Part shown: positions 19,241 through 29,737 of the stretch, piece by piece
Numbering within the stretch: the first letter of the stretch is position 1
Layout: each line of letters starts with the position of its first letter
NCBI GenBank assembly: GCA_937922925.1
Contig: CALAKU010000024.1
Coordinates: 17,296 to 81,295 of the forward strand
Direction: 5' to 3'
DNA from: an uncultured Arenicella sp.
Lineage (GTDB): Bacteria; Pseudomonadota; Gammaproteobacteria; Arenicellales; Arenicellaceae
DNA length: 64,000 bases
Position numbers and translations under genes: made by a program
Notes under the pieces: generated by a model
The model's database searches: none
What the model was told of the DNA's origin: nothing
The model's input: only the letters and a program-made list of their open reading frames with translations

Positions 19241-20029
19241 ATGACAGTATCCTTTACCGAACTCAGCGAGCAATTCAACGAATTGGGTTGGTGCCGTTTT
19301 CCGGCCGACACACCAATATTGAGTTGGGTAGACTCGATCAGGCGCGAGGCAGAATCCTGTCTCAGTGACCCCGCTTTAGCGCACTGGTGGCGCTATCAAC
19401 ACACTTGGTTTGTTGGCGTAAATTGTTTAGCCAATGACGATAGGGGCCGAGTGAATAAGGGCCCAGGGTTGGCTGGCGCTGCGGTTAACTTTATAGAGCA
19501 AACCTTGGGCTCTACGCTGCAACTCGATCAAGGGCAAATTTCAGCGATTATGCCCGGCTACCCTCGGGCCGACCCAGATCAAACTGAAGCGAGCTTCCGG
19601 TATCGCTTAAAGCGAGAGGCCGCGCACGTCGATGGGCTCTTGTTAGAAGACGGCGAGCGCTATGCCCGCGAATATCATGCTTATATCTTGGCGATAGGCT
19701 TACACGATGTGGAATCTGGTGCCTCTCCTTTTGTGGTTTGGAATGGCTCGCATAAGCTCATTCATCGCAGTTTGCGCTCGGAGTTAGACGCCTATCCCGA
19801 ACATCAGTGGCCAAGTATTCCGATCGGCGACGTTTATAAACAGGCGCGGCGAAGCGCGTTTGATGAATGTCAACGGGTAGAGCTGAGTTTGAACGCCGGT
19901 GAGGCGGTATTAGTCCATCGTTTAATGTTGCACGGCACGGCTGCTTGGCAATCGGATCAAAGAGGTGCCCGTGTGCTGTGTTTTTTTCGCCCGCAAACGT
20001 TGTTGCCACAAGCTTGGCTTAGTCTGTAA
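19241..20029 (+). CDS. Phytanoyl-CoA dioxygenase-like Fe(II)/2-oxoglutarate oxygenase
   Basis: AAHVDGLLLEDG (HxD) ... VVWNGSHKLIH ... EAVLVHRLMLHGTAAW distal His; 28 bp after the P450. Confidence 0.75.
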   Translation: MTVSFTELSEQFNELGWCRFPADTPILSWVDSIRREAESCLSDPALAHWWRYQHTWFVGVNCLANDDRGRVNKGPGLAGAAVNFIEQTLGSTLQLDQGQISAIMPGYPRADPDQTEASFRYRLKREAAHVDGLLLEDGERYAREYHAYILAIGLHDVESGASPFVVWNGSHKLIHRSLRSELDAYPEHQWPSIPIGDVYKQARRSAFDECQRVELSLNAGEAVLVHRLMLHGTAAWQSDQRGARVLCFFRPQTLLPQAWLSL

Positions 20030-21476
20030 AGGATTGCTCTGTAAAGGAAGACAGCTTAGGCGGTGCAGGGCGCTGGCCTATGAGTCGGCAGGTTTCTAAT
20101 TGTTCCTGTCGTTGTGCTTTGGCCTCCGCGTGTTCGTGGCCTTGGTTGTAAAACACCAGAACGTCGTCGCAATATTGAATGCGTTCAAATCCGGCCATAA
20201 AAAATAGTGGCCGTGCTAAAACGGCATCCGATGCGGCTTCTAGCCAACGGCCATTATTGTCTTTGAAGCACGCATAGTTTGGATCAAATAAACTCAAGCT
20301 TTGCATCAAGCCAGCTCGGTGTGAAATCGGATGAATGGGGAAGCGCATTTGATTGAGCTTGAGTTCAAGATCTAAATCGGCTTGATTGGCATAAGGCTGG
20401 GCATGACCAAGCTCCCCATGCTGACTCACGTACTGCCCATAGCTTAGCCAGCAATCCGTTTCTTGATACAGGCTGGCTAACCGCAGCAGGCTGGAATCAC
20501 TCGCCAACTGATCGTCGCCATCTAGATACATTACGACGTCGTTTGGCTCACACTCTAGAATAAAATTAAGCCGATTCCGTAAGGCTCCTTGGCGAGTGTC
20601 ATTGAGCTGGTATCGAATCCTAGGGTCACTATCAGTGAACAGTGATCGGGCGTCATCTGTTGACGCATCATCAATGAAATGCGCAGTGAAGTTTGAGTAA
20701 GACTGTTGGCGTATCGATGCCAGGCAAATCGGCAACCAAGAGGCGGCATTACGAAATGGAACTACAACTCGAATCCTTGGCGCTTGCGCGGGCGTGCTTG
20801 TGCGCTTCTTATTTGTGTGTCGCCTACGCTTGTTACTTGGTGACTGCCTGTTAGTTGGTGAATGAAGTGCGCTATGCTTTTTTTGATTAATGGATTGCAA
20901 AACGGGCTTACGCAAAGCCAATAGTAAATCGCGTTTTCTGCGCTCCAATTTTGGGTAGCGCAAGGCTTTACGCGAAGATTGAAGCAAGCCGACCTCGTTG
21001 GCCGAGGCGACGCAGATTAAAGCGTGTTCAAACCAACGCAAGCTGTCGTAATAGACGTCGAATAGCCCGAGCTGCTCACGCTCAGGTTTGCTATTGCGTA
21101 TTGCGTAGTCAATGTGCTCTTTGGCTTGGTTCAATTGTTGTTCGCTGCGATACAGCCGCGCTAAATCAACCCAAGGTTCAAGGCGCCATGGACGAATTTG
21201 TGTTGCCCGGGTATAAGACGAAATGCACTTTTCAATATAGATCGGCTTATCCTCAGCGGCACATTGTTGGGCTTGACGTTCAGCGAGTTTCCCCAGCGAA
21301 TAGTGAGCGAACCAGCGTTGCTCTTCGACTAAGGATGTGTTGTGTATTGGCTCTTGATTCTTGTCTGAGAGTTCCAAAAACAGGTTGAATCCATCTATTG
21401 CCGCGCGCAAGCGGCTATTTTCAAAGTGCTGCTTAGCTTGGTCGAAGGTATCTTGAATGGAAGGTGAGATGGTCAC
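20019..21476 (-). CDS. Glycosyltransferase family 2 with N-terminal TPR-like region
   Basis: RVVVPFRNAASWLPICLASIRQQSYSNFTAHFIDDASTDD ... VVMYLDGDDQLA. Confidence 0.87.
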   Translation of the reverse strand: MTISPSIQDTFDQAKQHFENSRLRAAIDGFNLFLELSDKNQEPIHNTSLVEEQRWFAHYSLGKLAERQAQQCAAEDKPIYIEKCISSYTRATQIRPWRLEPWVDLARLYRSEQQLNQAKEHIDYAIRNSKPEREQLGLFDVYYDSLRWFEHALICVASANEVGLLQSSRKALRYPKLERRKRDLLLALRKPVLQSINQKKHSALHSPTNRQSPSNKRRRHTNKKRTSTPAQAPRIRVVVPFRNAASWLPICLASIRQQSYSNFTAHFIDDASTDDARSLFTDSDPRIRYQLNDTRQGALRNRLNFILECEPNDVVMYLDGDDQLASDSSLLRLASLYQETDCWLSYGQYVSQHGELGHAQPYANQADLDLELKLNQMRFPIHPISHRAGLMQSLSLFDPNYACFKDNNGRWLEAASDAVLARPLFFMAGFERIQYCDDVLVFYNQGHEHAEAKAQRQEQLETCRLIGQRPAPPKLSSFTEQSFTD

Positions 21477-21649
21477 GCTGGTGCTTTTTATATTTGCTTC
21501 GTAGAGGCTGATCTTATAACGCTATATTTTACTGAACGATTTAGCTTCGCGGTTTAACGGCAGGGCTTGACAAGTAAGGCGTAACACCATTACATCAGCT
21601 TTATTTTTTGATGGTATCGTAATTAGCACTAATTTCGTAATCCAGTGTA

Positions 21650-22612
21650 ATGCGAACAATGCCACAAACTCTAAATGTATCTATAGCGCAAATAGCCCCG
21701 GTTTGGCTTGATAAAGCCGCCACTACAGAGAAAATTGTGTACGCGGTCAACACCGCTGCCGATCAAGGCGGGCAGCTTGTGGTGTTTGGCGAGAGCCTAT
21801 TACCGGGATACCCGTTTTGGCTAGAATTGACCGGCGGTGCCGAATTCAATTCCACTAAGCAGAAACAAATGCATGCCCATTATCTGCGTAATGCCATTGT
21901 AATCGACGAGGGCGATTTGCAAGCCATCCAAGAGGTCTGTGCCCAGCGCCAAATAGCGTGTTATTTAGGTACGATCGAACGAGCGCCAGACCGCGGAGGT
22001 AAATGCCTCTATTGCTCCTTGGTTTATATTGACGCGCAAGGCCAAATCGCTTCGGTGCATCGTAAACTGATGCCAACTTACGAAGAGCGGCTTACTTGGT
22101 CGCCCGGAGATGGGCATGGTTTACAGGTACATTCTTTGCCTCCGTTTACGGTTGGTGGTTTGAACTGTTGGGAAAATTGGATGCCTCTCGCGCGTGCGGC
22201 TCTGTACGCGCAAGGCGAAGATTTACACATTGCTGTGTGGCCCGGCGGTGAGCACAATACCCACGATCTAACGCGCGTTATCGCCAAGGAAGCGCGATCT
22301 TTTGTGATGTCGGTCTCGGGCTTAATGCGTGCTCAAGACTTCCCCGCGGATACGCCGTTAATCGAAGAAATACTCGCGCACGATAAGCCTTTCTATGCCA
22401 ATGGCGGTTCTTGTTTGGCCGCGCCAGATGGTCGTTGGTTAATCGAACCAATTGTTGGGGAGGAGCGCATACAAACAGTGGAAATCGACTTTAATGAGGT
22501 CTTACAAGAGCGGCAAAATTTCGACCCCAGCGGCCATTATTCCCGGCCTGACGTTACTAAGCTCACAGTAGACCGCCGCCGCCAATCGGTTGCTCAGTTT
22601 TTGGATGATTGA
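21650..22612 (+). CDS. Nitrilase / carbon-nitrogen hydrolase
   Basis: E-K-C triad context: VVFGESLLPGYP, HRKLMPTYEER, GGLNCWENWMP. Confidence 0.9.
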   Translation: MRTMPQTLNVSIAQIAPVWLDKAATTEKIVYAVNTAADQGGQLVVFGESLLPGYPFWLELTGGAEFNSTKQKQMHAHYLRNAIVIDEGDLQAIQEVCAQRQIACYLGTIERAPDRGGKCLYCSLVYIDAQGQIASVHRKLMPTYEERLTWSPGDGHGLQVHSLPPFTVGGLNCWENWMPLARAALYAQGEDLHIAVWPGGEHNTHDLTRVIAKEARSFVMSVSGLMRAQDFPADTPLIEEILAHDKPFYANGGSCLAAPDGRWLIEPIVGEERIQTVEIDFNEVLQERQNFDPSGHYSRPDVTKLTVDRRRQSVAQFLDD

Positions 22613-22624
22613 TCGCATTTTTGT

Positions 22625-22682
22625 TTCGCAAAACTTTTATTTCGCAAAACTTTTATTTTGCGAAACTTTTATTTTGCGAAAC
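22625..22682. repeat. Four ~16-bp tandem units that invert half-way, directly upstream of bioB
   Basis: ttcgcaaaacttttat x2 (22625-22640, 22641-22656) then tttgcgaaacttttat (22657-22672) and tttgcgaaac (22673-22682). Confidence 0.95.
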
Positions 22683-22733
22683 TAGGCCTCGCGTTACACT
22701 ACTGCCGTTGTATCCCAACATAACTACCTAACT

Positions 22734-23681
22734 ATGTCGACTAAACTCCGTCACGATTGGACGCGTGATGAGGTGCTGGCCTTATTTGATCAGCCCCTTA
22801 ACGATTTATTATTCCAAGCACACAGCCTGCACCGAGAATTCCACCAGCCCAATTCGGTTCAAGTAAGCCGTTTGTTGTCGATAAAAACCGGGCGTTGCCC
22901 CGAAGATTGCGCCTATTGCCCGCAAAGCATTCGCTTTAAAACGGGGTTAAAAGAAGAGGCATTGATGCAAGTTAGCGAGGTGTTAGAGCAAGCCAAATCT
23001 GCCAAAGAATCTGGCGCTAGCCGATTTTGTATGGGCGCGGCGTGGCGCAGCCCTAAAGACAAAGACTTGCCGACACTGGTCGCAATGATCGAAGGTGTGC
23101 GGGAGTTGGGTTTAGAAACGTGCATGACGCTGGGTATGCTCAACGACGAGCAGGCCAAGGTCTTAGCTGAGGCGGGCTTAGATTACTATAACCACAATTT
23201 GGACACCTCAGAAGACTATTACCAAGACATTATCTCAACCCGAACTTACGATGACCGCCTGCAAACACTTGAGTGTGTGCAAAACGCTAACATCAAAGTA
23301 TGTAGCGGCGGTATCTTAGGCATGGGCGAAGACAAAGTAGATCGTGCTGGGCTGTTGATGCAATTGGCGAACTTACAGCGACATCCTGAATCCGTGCCCA
23401 TAAATCAGTTGGTGCGGGTAGCGGGGACACCGCTAGAAAAAGCTCGTGATCTAGACCCAATCGACTTTGTTCGTTGTATCGCAGTTGCTCGAATCATGAT
23501 GCCAGCGTCAACCGTTCGATTGTCAGCTGGCCGCGAACAAATGAGTGACGAGACGCAGGCATTGGCTTTTTTTGCTGGCGCGAATTCGATCTTCTATGGC
23601 GAACGACTGCTCACTACCGACAACCCTGTTGAATCTCAAGATCAAGCCTTGATGAGCAAATTGGGCCTTGCGACCTGTTAG
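22734..23681 (+). CDS. bioB: Biotin synthase
   Basis: Radical-SAM [48 protein letters not shown]. Confidence 0.97.
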   Translation: MSTKLRHDWTRDEVLALFDQPLNDLLFQAHSLHREFHQPNSVQVSRLLSIKTGRCPEDCAYCPQSIRFKTGLKEEALMQVSEVLEQAKSAKESGASRFCMGAAWRSPKDKDLPTLVAMIEGVRELGLETCMTLGMLNDEQAKVLAEAGLDYYNHNLDTSEDYYQDIISTRTYDDRLQTLECVQNANIKVCSGGILGMGEDKVDRAGLLMQLANLQRHPESVPINQLVRVAGTPLEKARDLDPIDFVRCIAVARIMMPASTVRLSAGREQMSDETQALAFFAGANSIFYGERLLTTDNPVESQDQALMSKLGLATC

Positions 23682-23849
23682 GCAGGCGGCTGATTAATAT
23701 CTTTGTGATCCACGTAATCAGCTGCCGCAATGGTCGCTGATTCCTCGGCGGCAATCGAATGCCAAAATTTACGCGTGAAATATAGGTGATCACCGGTCTA
23801 TTAGGTAACACAGCCAAAAACATCAGCGCTATCGTGCGCTTGCTCGCTA

Positions 23850-24491
23850 ATGAAATACCTCTTTTTGCCCACGTTTGCACTCCTCGTTAGCATCGTCTTC
23901 CCTTTCGCTCAACACCATCAAATAGGTGCCACTCATGAAGCACTGCTGCCGTCTTGGGGCAGCGAATCGTTCTCCCTGATTTCCGACGCGAATGCCCAAG
24001 AGCAGGAACAAGACCAAGCCCTAGAGCCTGATGCCGAAGAGCTTAATCCCAAGTTAAACAGCGAGGCTCAAACAGGTGAGATGACGTTCGAGCGAATGGC
24101 GGAACTGATTTTACAGCTTGATGAACAAGCAAAAAGAGAAGGCAATTTAGTCGAGTTTACTTTTGCCGGCCGCACAATTGTGTTGATCGCGGCTCCGCAG
24201 GCCAACCGCATGCGCTTAGTGTCAGGCATCACCGAGGCTCAGTCGCTCACTGATGATCAAATTTTGGCCACGCTTGTTTCAAATTATCATCTTGCCCTGG
24301 ACGCTCGCTATGCGATTGGAAACGGTGTTTTATTCTCGGTCTTTGTGCATCCATTGGCCGAGTTAGACGAATCTCAATTGCTCTCCGGGATTCGCCAAGT
24401 CGCAAGCTTGGCGTCTACGTTTGGCACGACCTATTCAAGCGGTGAGCTTAGTTTTGGCGTGGGGCAACAAGAAGAGCGAGTAGACATCTAA
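23850..24491 (+). CDS. Hypothetical secreted protein
   Basis: 213 aa with N-terminal hydrophobic signal and acidic linker; no family recognised. Confidence 0.6.
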   Translation: MKYLFLPTFALLVSIVFPFAQHHQIGATHEALLPSWGSESFSLISDANAQEQEQDQALEPDAEELNPKLNSEAQTGEMTFERMAELILQLDEQAKREGNLVEFTFAGRTIVLIAAPQANRMRLVSGITEAQSLTDDQILATLVSNYHLALDARYAIGNGVLFSVFVHPLAELDESQLLSGIRQVASLASTFGTTYSSGELSFGVGQQEERVDI

Positions 24492-24500
24492 TTTTTTGCC

Positions 24501-25403
24501 CTAAAAGAAAATCCAGTAAACGATTAATGCGAATAAGCCGTACTTAGTCGTTTTATACAGCGGCTTATTCCATTTTTTTAAACGACGAGATAAGACCCTA
24601 ATACCGTAGGCTTTCTCAAATATCTGATTGATTACGCCAACCTTTTCGCCAGTTTCATTTTGAGTTGCCGACGCTTTTAGCAAATTATCGCTAACCCAGT
24701 GACTCATGGCGTTGGCCCAGGCGTAGCGCAGCGGCCGATGGACATCTGCAAACAAAATAATCCGAGTTTGATCCGTGTTGTTGTGTGCTTCGTGGATAAA
24801 AGTCTCGTCGAATAGCACGTCTTCACCGTCGCGCCAGCTGTGCACTTGGTCATCTACTTTTATATAGCAATCATCGTCGTTAGGCGTTACCAAGCCTAAG
24901 TGATATCGCAAAGCGCCGGGATATGGATCACGATGTGGCGTTAATACGCCGCCCGGTGGCAAGCTGGCGAACATCGCCGCTTTAACGCTGGGCGCTTGCT
25001 TTAAAAGTTCCACGGTATTTGGGCAGCGCTGCGCCGCCGATGGCAGATTGTCGTCGTACCATTTCAAGTAAAAACGCGTCCAACCAGACCTAAAAAAAGA
25101 ATTAAAGCCAGCGTCGTTGAGCGTGTCAGACGCCTTTATTTGGCCGTCATCAGCCAAGGCCAAGGCTTCGTCGCGGATGGTTTGCCAATGACTTTTGAGA
25201 AACCTAAGATCATCGATTTGTTGAGAATCATGGATCGCTTGATTTGGAAACAAGCTCACGCGATTAATAAAAAAATTGTACGGAGAAATATAATTGGTAT
25301 GGGTCAAAATTTGACGCGACCATGGAAATCGAACCTTGCCGCGATAATGCATGTCCGCAATTGCGACCGCGTATAAAACAAAAATGAAAATACCTATAGT
25401 CAT
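24501..25403 (-). CDS. lpxO: Aspartyl/asparaginyl beta-hydroxylase family protein, LpxO-like lipid A hydroxylase
   Basis: LPPGGVLTPHRDPYPGALRYHLGL ... DEDVLFDETFIHEAHNNTDQTRIILFADVHRPL-type motifs; terminal TM segments. Confidence 0.85.
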   Translation of the reverse strand: MTIGIFIFVLYAVAIADMHYRGKVRFPWSRQILTHTNYISPYNFFINRVSLFPNQAIHDSQQIDDLRFLKSHWQTIRDEALALADDGQIKASDTLNDAGFNSFFRSGWTRFYLKWYDDNLPSAAQRCPNTVELLKQAPSVKAAMFASLPPGGVLTPHRDPYPGALRYHLGLVTPNDDDCYIKVDDQVHSWRDGEDVLFDETFIHEAHNNTDQTRIILFADVHRPLRYAWANAMSHWVSDNLLKASATQNETGEKVGVINQIFEKAYGIRVLSRRLKKWNKPLYKTTKYGLFALIVYWIFF

Positions 25404-25603
25404 GACTAACTAAATCGTTGGCTCCTGAATGTGAGTTTAACAAATCCAGTTAATAAATTAAGCTTAGGACTCAATACTGAGTGCGGGCGCATAATCAATA
25501 AAATCTCTTAATGTTCTAAAGACAGGTTTACATCATCATTGCTGGCAAGTGGTAAATTGAAGTCTTCGATTTAGTTTCTAGGGCTTAGAGTTACCGCGTT
25601 GCC

Positions 25604-26638
25604 ATGGTCACGCGAGTATCTACCAGAGGTATGTTTATGCGAAGACGCCGATTTATGCTATCCACTGTAGGATTGTGTCTATTACCCACTATGTCGGTTG
25701 CCAAGCGTTCTGCTTGGTCCACGGCTGCTTCACTGCCCATCAACGTTCAAGAGCTTTATCCGTGTGCACACCGGGGCCGCCTTTTTGTGGCCGGTGGTAT
25801 AGCGGCTCGCCTTGGTGTTCCGTATTTCACTGACCGCTGTTTTAGTTATGATCCCGAGCAAGATAAGTGGCGCGAGGAGCCAAGCTTACCTGAGTCGCTG
25901 CATCACGCGGCCTTGGTCAGCGATGGCGAAAATTTGTTTTGCATCGGCGGTTTCAATGGAAGCATCGGCCGTATTTGGAATATGCGAGCCGACATTTATG
26001 TGTTGCGATCCGATAAATGGGCCAAAGTCGGAGAGCTACCCAAGCCGCAGGCAGAGGGCGTATTGAGCCTCGCGCCAAACGGTCGACTCCACTTGGTCAG
26101 TGGCCAATCACCGATAGGGCAAGCGAATAGCGACCGGCAAGACCATCGCGAAGTCGACACTCATTTAAGTTGGAAGTTTGGCGAGGCAAACTGGCAAACA
26201 GAAGCCTCAATTCCAACCCCTCGTAATAGCGCCACCGGGGGATGGATAGGTGACGACTTGATTATTGCTGGTGGGCGTACAGCCAAGGGTAATTTAAACA
26301 CAACTGAAATTTACAACTTGGCGAGCCGAAGCTGGCGCACTGCAAAACCATTGCCGACCCCGCAAGCGGGCACCGCCAGTGTTGTTATTAATGGTAGCTT
26401 GGTCGTTTTTGGTGGGGAGATATTTGTTCCCAAATCTGCAGTGTTTGCAAATGTTTGGCGCTACGAAATCGAACCCGATGACTGGACAGCACTGCCGGAT
26501 ATGCCAACCCCGCGGCATGGTATCGGTGCGGTACGTTTTGGCCAAAACGCCTACGTGATTGGTGGGGCTACCAAACCCGGTGGGCGCGGTACCAGCAATT
26601 TGAATGAGGTGTTTGATTTGTCGCTTCTTTCTAGCTAA
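25604..26638 (+). CDS. Kelch-repeat beta-propeller protein, probably exported
   Basis: Repeated LFVAGG/LFCIGGFNG/LIIAGGRTA/YVIGGATK blades; MRRRRFMLSTVGLCLLP leader. Confidence 0.85.
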   Translation: MVTRVSTRGMFMRRRRFMLSTVGLCLLPTMSVAKRSAWSTAASLPINVQELYPCAHRGRLFVAGGIAARLGVPYFTDRCFSYDPEQDKWREEPSLPESLHHAALVSDGENLFCIGGFNGSIGRIWNMRADIYVLRSDKWAKVGELPKPQAEGVLSLAPNGRLHLVSGQSPIGQANSDRQDHREVDTHLSWKFGEANWQTEASIPTPRNSATGGWIGDDLIIAGGRTAKGNLNTTEIYNLASRSWRTAKPLPTPQAGTASVVINGSLVVFGGEIFVPKSAVFANVWRYEIEPDDWTALPDMPTPRHGIGAVRFGQNAYVIGGATKPGGRGTSNLNEVFDLSLLSS

Positions 26639-26671
26639 ACGCTCACAAATTCTAGCTAAAAGCTCACAAAT
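26630..26671. repeat. 21-bp tandem duplication spanning the kelch gene stop codon
   Basis: tctagctaaacgctcacaaat / tctagctaaaagctcacaaat (20/21 identical), then partial third copy. Confidence 0.95.
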
Positions 26672-26674
26672 TAA

Positions 26675-27574
26675 CTAAACCAGCTTTGCTGCTTCTTCTA
26701 CAACGATGGCATGACGCAAAGCAAGCGCCGCTTGGTCGCGATCGTAACCGCCACCGATGACGGTCGCTATCGGAATCTGCCGCTCTCTCAGCGTAGTCAA
26801 GACATAGCGATCACGTTCTCGTATTCCAGCAAGGCTGACATCCAGTAACCCTAAGGGATCATCTTTGTAAACGTCGACCCCGGCGTCATAAAGTACAAGA
26901 TCAGCTTGGCTCTGCGCCAAAGCAGTGTCTAAGGCGTCGGCGACTTGTTGAAGATAGGCCTCATCACTTAAGCCTTTGGGTAAGTCGATATCTAAGTCAC
27001 TTTGTTGTTTGCGCGCCGGGAAGTTTTTCTCACAATGTATCGAGCAGGTATATGCATTTGCTTCGTCGGCTAATATTGCCGCGGTTCCATCTCCTTGATG
27101 CACATCACAATCGAAAATCAAAACGCGTTGAGCTTTACCCGTTTTGAGTAAGCTCAGCGCCGTAATGGCAAGATCGTTTAGCACACAATAACCTGAGCCA
27201 AAGTTATAATGCGCATGATGCGTGCCACCGGCTAAGTGGCAGGCGATGCCATCTCTTAGTGCCAAGTGGGCGGTTAACAGAGTGCCGTTCGGCGAAATCA
27301 ACGTGCGATTAACCAAGCCTTGCGACCATGGCAAGCCTAGTCGGCGCAGCGCTTTTGGCGACAGCTCGCCGCTCACGAAATCCTTGATATAGGCAGGGCA
27401 ATGCGCTAATTCAAGAAGGTCCTTGCGAGCCTGCCCCGGTCGCAAGCAAGCTTGCGCTTGAATGTGTTGAGAGTTGCATAAATAGTCGTATAACAAACGA
27501 AACTTTTGCATCGGAAAGCGATGCGCCGTTGGGAATTGATAACTGTAGTAAGGGCTTGATACCGTGGCAAGCAT
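26675..27574 (-). CDS. Histone deacetylase family (acetylpolyamine amidohydrolase-like) protein
   Basis: HHAHYNFGSGYCVLNDLAI, VLIFDCDVHQGDGTA, LYDAGVDVYKDDPLG. Confidence 0.93.
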   Translation of the reverse strand: MLATVSSPYYSYQFPTAHRFPMQKFRLLYDYLCNSQHIQAQACLRPGQARKDLLELAHCPAYIKDFVSGELSPKALRRLGLPWSQGLVNRTLISPNGTLLTAHLALRDGIACHLAGGTHHAHYNFGSGYCVLNDLAITALSLLKTGKAQRVLIFDCDVHQGDGTAAILADEANAYTCSIHCEKNFPARKQQSDLDIDLPKGLSDEAYLQQVADALDTALAQSQADLVLYDAGVDVYKDDPLGLLDVSLAGIRERDRYVLTTLRERQIPIATVIGGGYDRDQAALALRHAIVVEEAAKLV

Positions 27575-27680
27575 AGGGCGCAGTGGTTTGGCTAAGTTGT
27601 TGATGGCTAAGTTGTTGATGTTTTAACGGTACTCGTGGTGATGCCTGTCGCTACGTTGACCAATCTGTATACCCAGATAC

Positions 27681-28916
27681 TCAGATCGTTCCATCGGCTG
27701 AGACCGTGGCTACTGGTTTACAGCTCACCAAGATCAATAGAGCGAGGACGGTCAACACTGCGCCGATCGCGAAAGGTGCACCAGGGAAGTAAAACGCGGC
27801 ATTTTCAGCGGTATAAAAAGCGAGCGCATTATTATACAAAAGTGGCGCAAACAAGGCGCCTAGTGCTGCCATACTGGCATTAAAGCCTTGCAATTCGCCT
27901 TGTGCGTTCGCGGGGATGCGTCTCGACATCATCGAATTAATGCTGGGCATAACCATGCTTTGTAACCCAATGACGGCGCAAAGTAAAAGAGCGATGGCGG
28001 GCAGAGTATTTAAGCTGTATACGATCATTCCTAGCAAGCCAACGGCCATACCAAAGATGGCGGTATGACGTTCGCCAAATCGGTTTACGAACCGCCCTAG
28101 TAGCTGCGCTTGAACCAAGGCCATTGACAAGCCAACCAAGGTTAATGATACGCCCACCATTTTAGCATCCCAACCGTAGACGATAGGAGCAAAGTAACCC
28201 CAAGTCATCGGATAAATGTTGGCGCAAACAACCCAAACAAAATACACCAAGGAAATTCGCAGAACGCCCGTATGTTGGCGCAAGCTTTTAAGCGCGCCAA
28301 ACGGGTTTGCGCGATTAAAATTAAATGGGCGCCTTGCGTCTTCGGGCATGGTTTCTGGAAAGGCGATCAGCCCGTAAATAAATGTAATAAAGGCCAAACC
28401 AGCGGCGACAAAAAATGGTGCGCGAGTTCCCCATTCGCCTAAAAAGCCGCCAATGGCTGGGCCAACGATAAAACCAATTCCGAAGGCTGCGCCAACCAAT
28501 CCAAAGCTTCTTGCGCGATCTTCTGAAGACGAAATGTCAGCCATGACCGCATTGGCAGGGCCAAACACAGCACCTAATGCTCCAGCGATCCCCCTGCCGA
28601 TGAAAAGCCAGAGAATACTCGGCGCTAACCCCATTAATATAAAATCGACTCCGTAGCCAAATAAAGACAGTAAAAACACTGGGCGTCGGCCGAAACGGTC
28701 GCTTAGATTGCCAACGATGGGGCCCATCAAAAACTGACAAACAGCGTATATGGCGGCGATCCATCCACCGATGTAAGCCGCTTGTGAAAGGCTGACTTGC
28801 TCGAGCTCTACAATCAACTGCGGCAATACCGGCATAATGATGCCAAAGCCCACCGAATATGAGAACACAGTCAATATCACAAACCGTTTGGCGTTGTTTT
28901 TATCTCGTTCCTGCAT
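27681..28916 (-). CDS. MFS transporter, TCR/Tet family
   Basis: [28 protein letters not shown] motif A; ~12 hydrophobic segments. Confidence 0.93.
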   Translation of the reverse strand: MQERDKNNAKRFVILTVFSYSVGFGIIMPVLPQLIVELEQVSLSQAAYIGGWIAAIYAVCQFLMGPIVGNLSDRFGRRPVFLLSLFGYGVDFILMGLAPSILWLFIGRGIAGALGAVFGPANAVMADISSSEDRARSFGLVGAAFGIGFIVGPAIGGFLGEWGTRAPFFVAAGLAFITFIYGLIAFPETMPEDARRPFNFNRANPFGALKSLRQHTGVLRISLVYFVWVVCANIYPMTWGYFAPIVYGWDAKMVGVSLTLVGLSMALVQAQLLGRFVNRFGERHTAIFGMAVGLLGMIVYSLNTLPAIALLLCAVIGLQSMVMPSINSMMSRRIPANAQGELQGFNASMAALGALFAPLLYNNALAFYTAENAAFYFPGAPFAIGAVLTVLALLILVSCKPVATVSADGTI

Positions 28917-29142
28917 TGTCGGTTTGTGGCGATTTTAAGCTTTGCGGTTTGCAAGCATAGCACTGGCAGAGCCCGGGCCTGTGCAGGAATTTACTTGTTT
29001 ACGGCACATCTATGCCAACAATGATCGTTTGAGGTTGAGTTATTCACCATGGTGGTTTATTTTTGCTTTGGGGGGCATCAATTAGGCTCAAATATTAATC
29101 CACCGCAAGTTTTAGGCAAGTTTTAGGTAGTACGGGGGAATC

Positions 29143-29634
29143 ATGAAATTTTTATTCGCGACAGGGTTTGCGCTGTCATTGTTATCGACCACGGTTTTTC
29201 CTGAGTCAGCAAAAGCTACGGGGCCAATACAGCCCGTTTATTCTCTGAAGAATCTTGGCGAGACCGTTGTTAACGGTGAGGCCTTCAAGAAATTGGAAGT
29301 GCGTTGCAATACCCACGACCAGCTTCGCTATATCCATCGAAACCAAGGCTCTGAAGAATGGTGCGCTTATGGCCTTGGCGACAAATGTTCAGATGATCGT
29401 ATTGAGGCCGCAGGGTTCGCTTGTTTGATGAGCAGCAACGAGGTCGCCGCGTTAAGTCGCGAAGCGCCGGCTCCGCTGGTGGTTGACCCAGACTTAAAGC
29501 AACGTCTTGAGCAACGAAAAAAGCTGGAAGACGAGCTCTATGCGCTGGAACAAAAGCGTATTGAAATTCGTCAGCGCCAGTTGGAGTTGCGAAAACGCGA
29601 GGTTGAGCTCAGCGCAAAATTAGAGCAAGGTTAG
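29143..29634 (+). CDS. Hypothetical secreted protein with C-terminal coiled coil
   Basis: Signal peptide MKFLFATGFALSLLSTTVFPESAKA; LEQRKKLEDELYALEQKRIEIRQRQLELRKREVELSAKLEQ. Confidence 0.7.
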   Translation: MKFLFATGFALSLLSTTVFPESAKATGPIQPVYSLKNLGETVVNGEAFKKLEVRCNTHDQLRYIHRNQGSEEWCAYGLGDKCSDDRIEAAGFACLMSSNEVAALSREAPAPLVVDPDLKQRLEQRKKLEDELYALEQKRIEIRQRQLELRKREVELSAKLEQG

Positions 29635-29689
29635 CGTTTAAAAATCCTGCCAAGGGGCTAAAGGGTCTAGCTAAAAGGTTTAAGAGTCG

Positions 29690-29737
29690 GACAAAAACTA
29701 AGCGCTGGACAAAAACTAAGAGCCGGACAAAAAAAAA
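29690..29737. repeat. 18-bp tandem repeat, three copies, in spacer
   Basis: ggacaaaaactaagcgct / ggacaaaaactaagagcc / ggacaaaaaaaa. Confidence 0.9.

Noticed and set aside
22625-22682. Possible CRISPR-like array
   Set aside because: Units are contiguous 16-mers without spacers and invert half-way; no cas genes in the window
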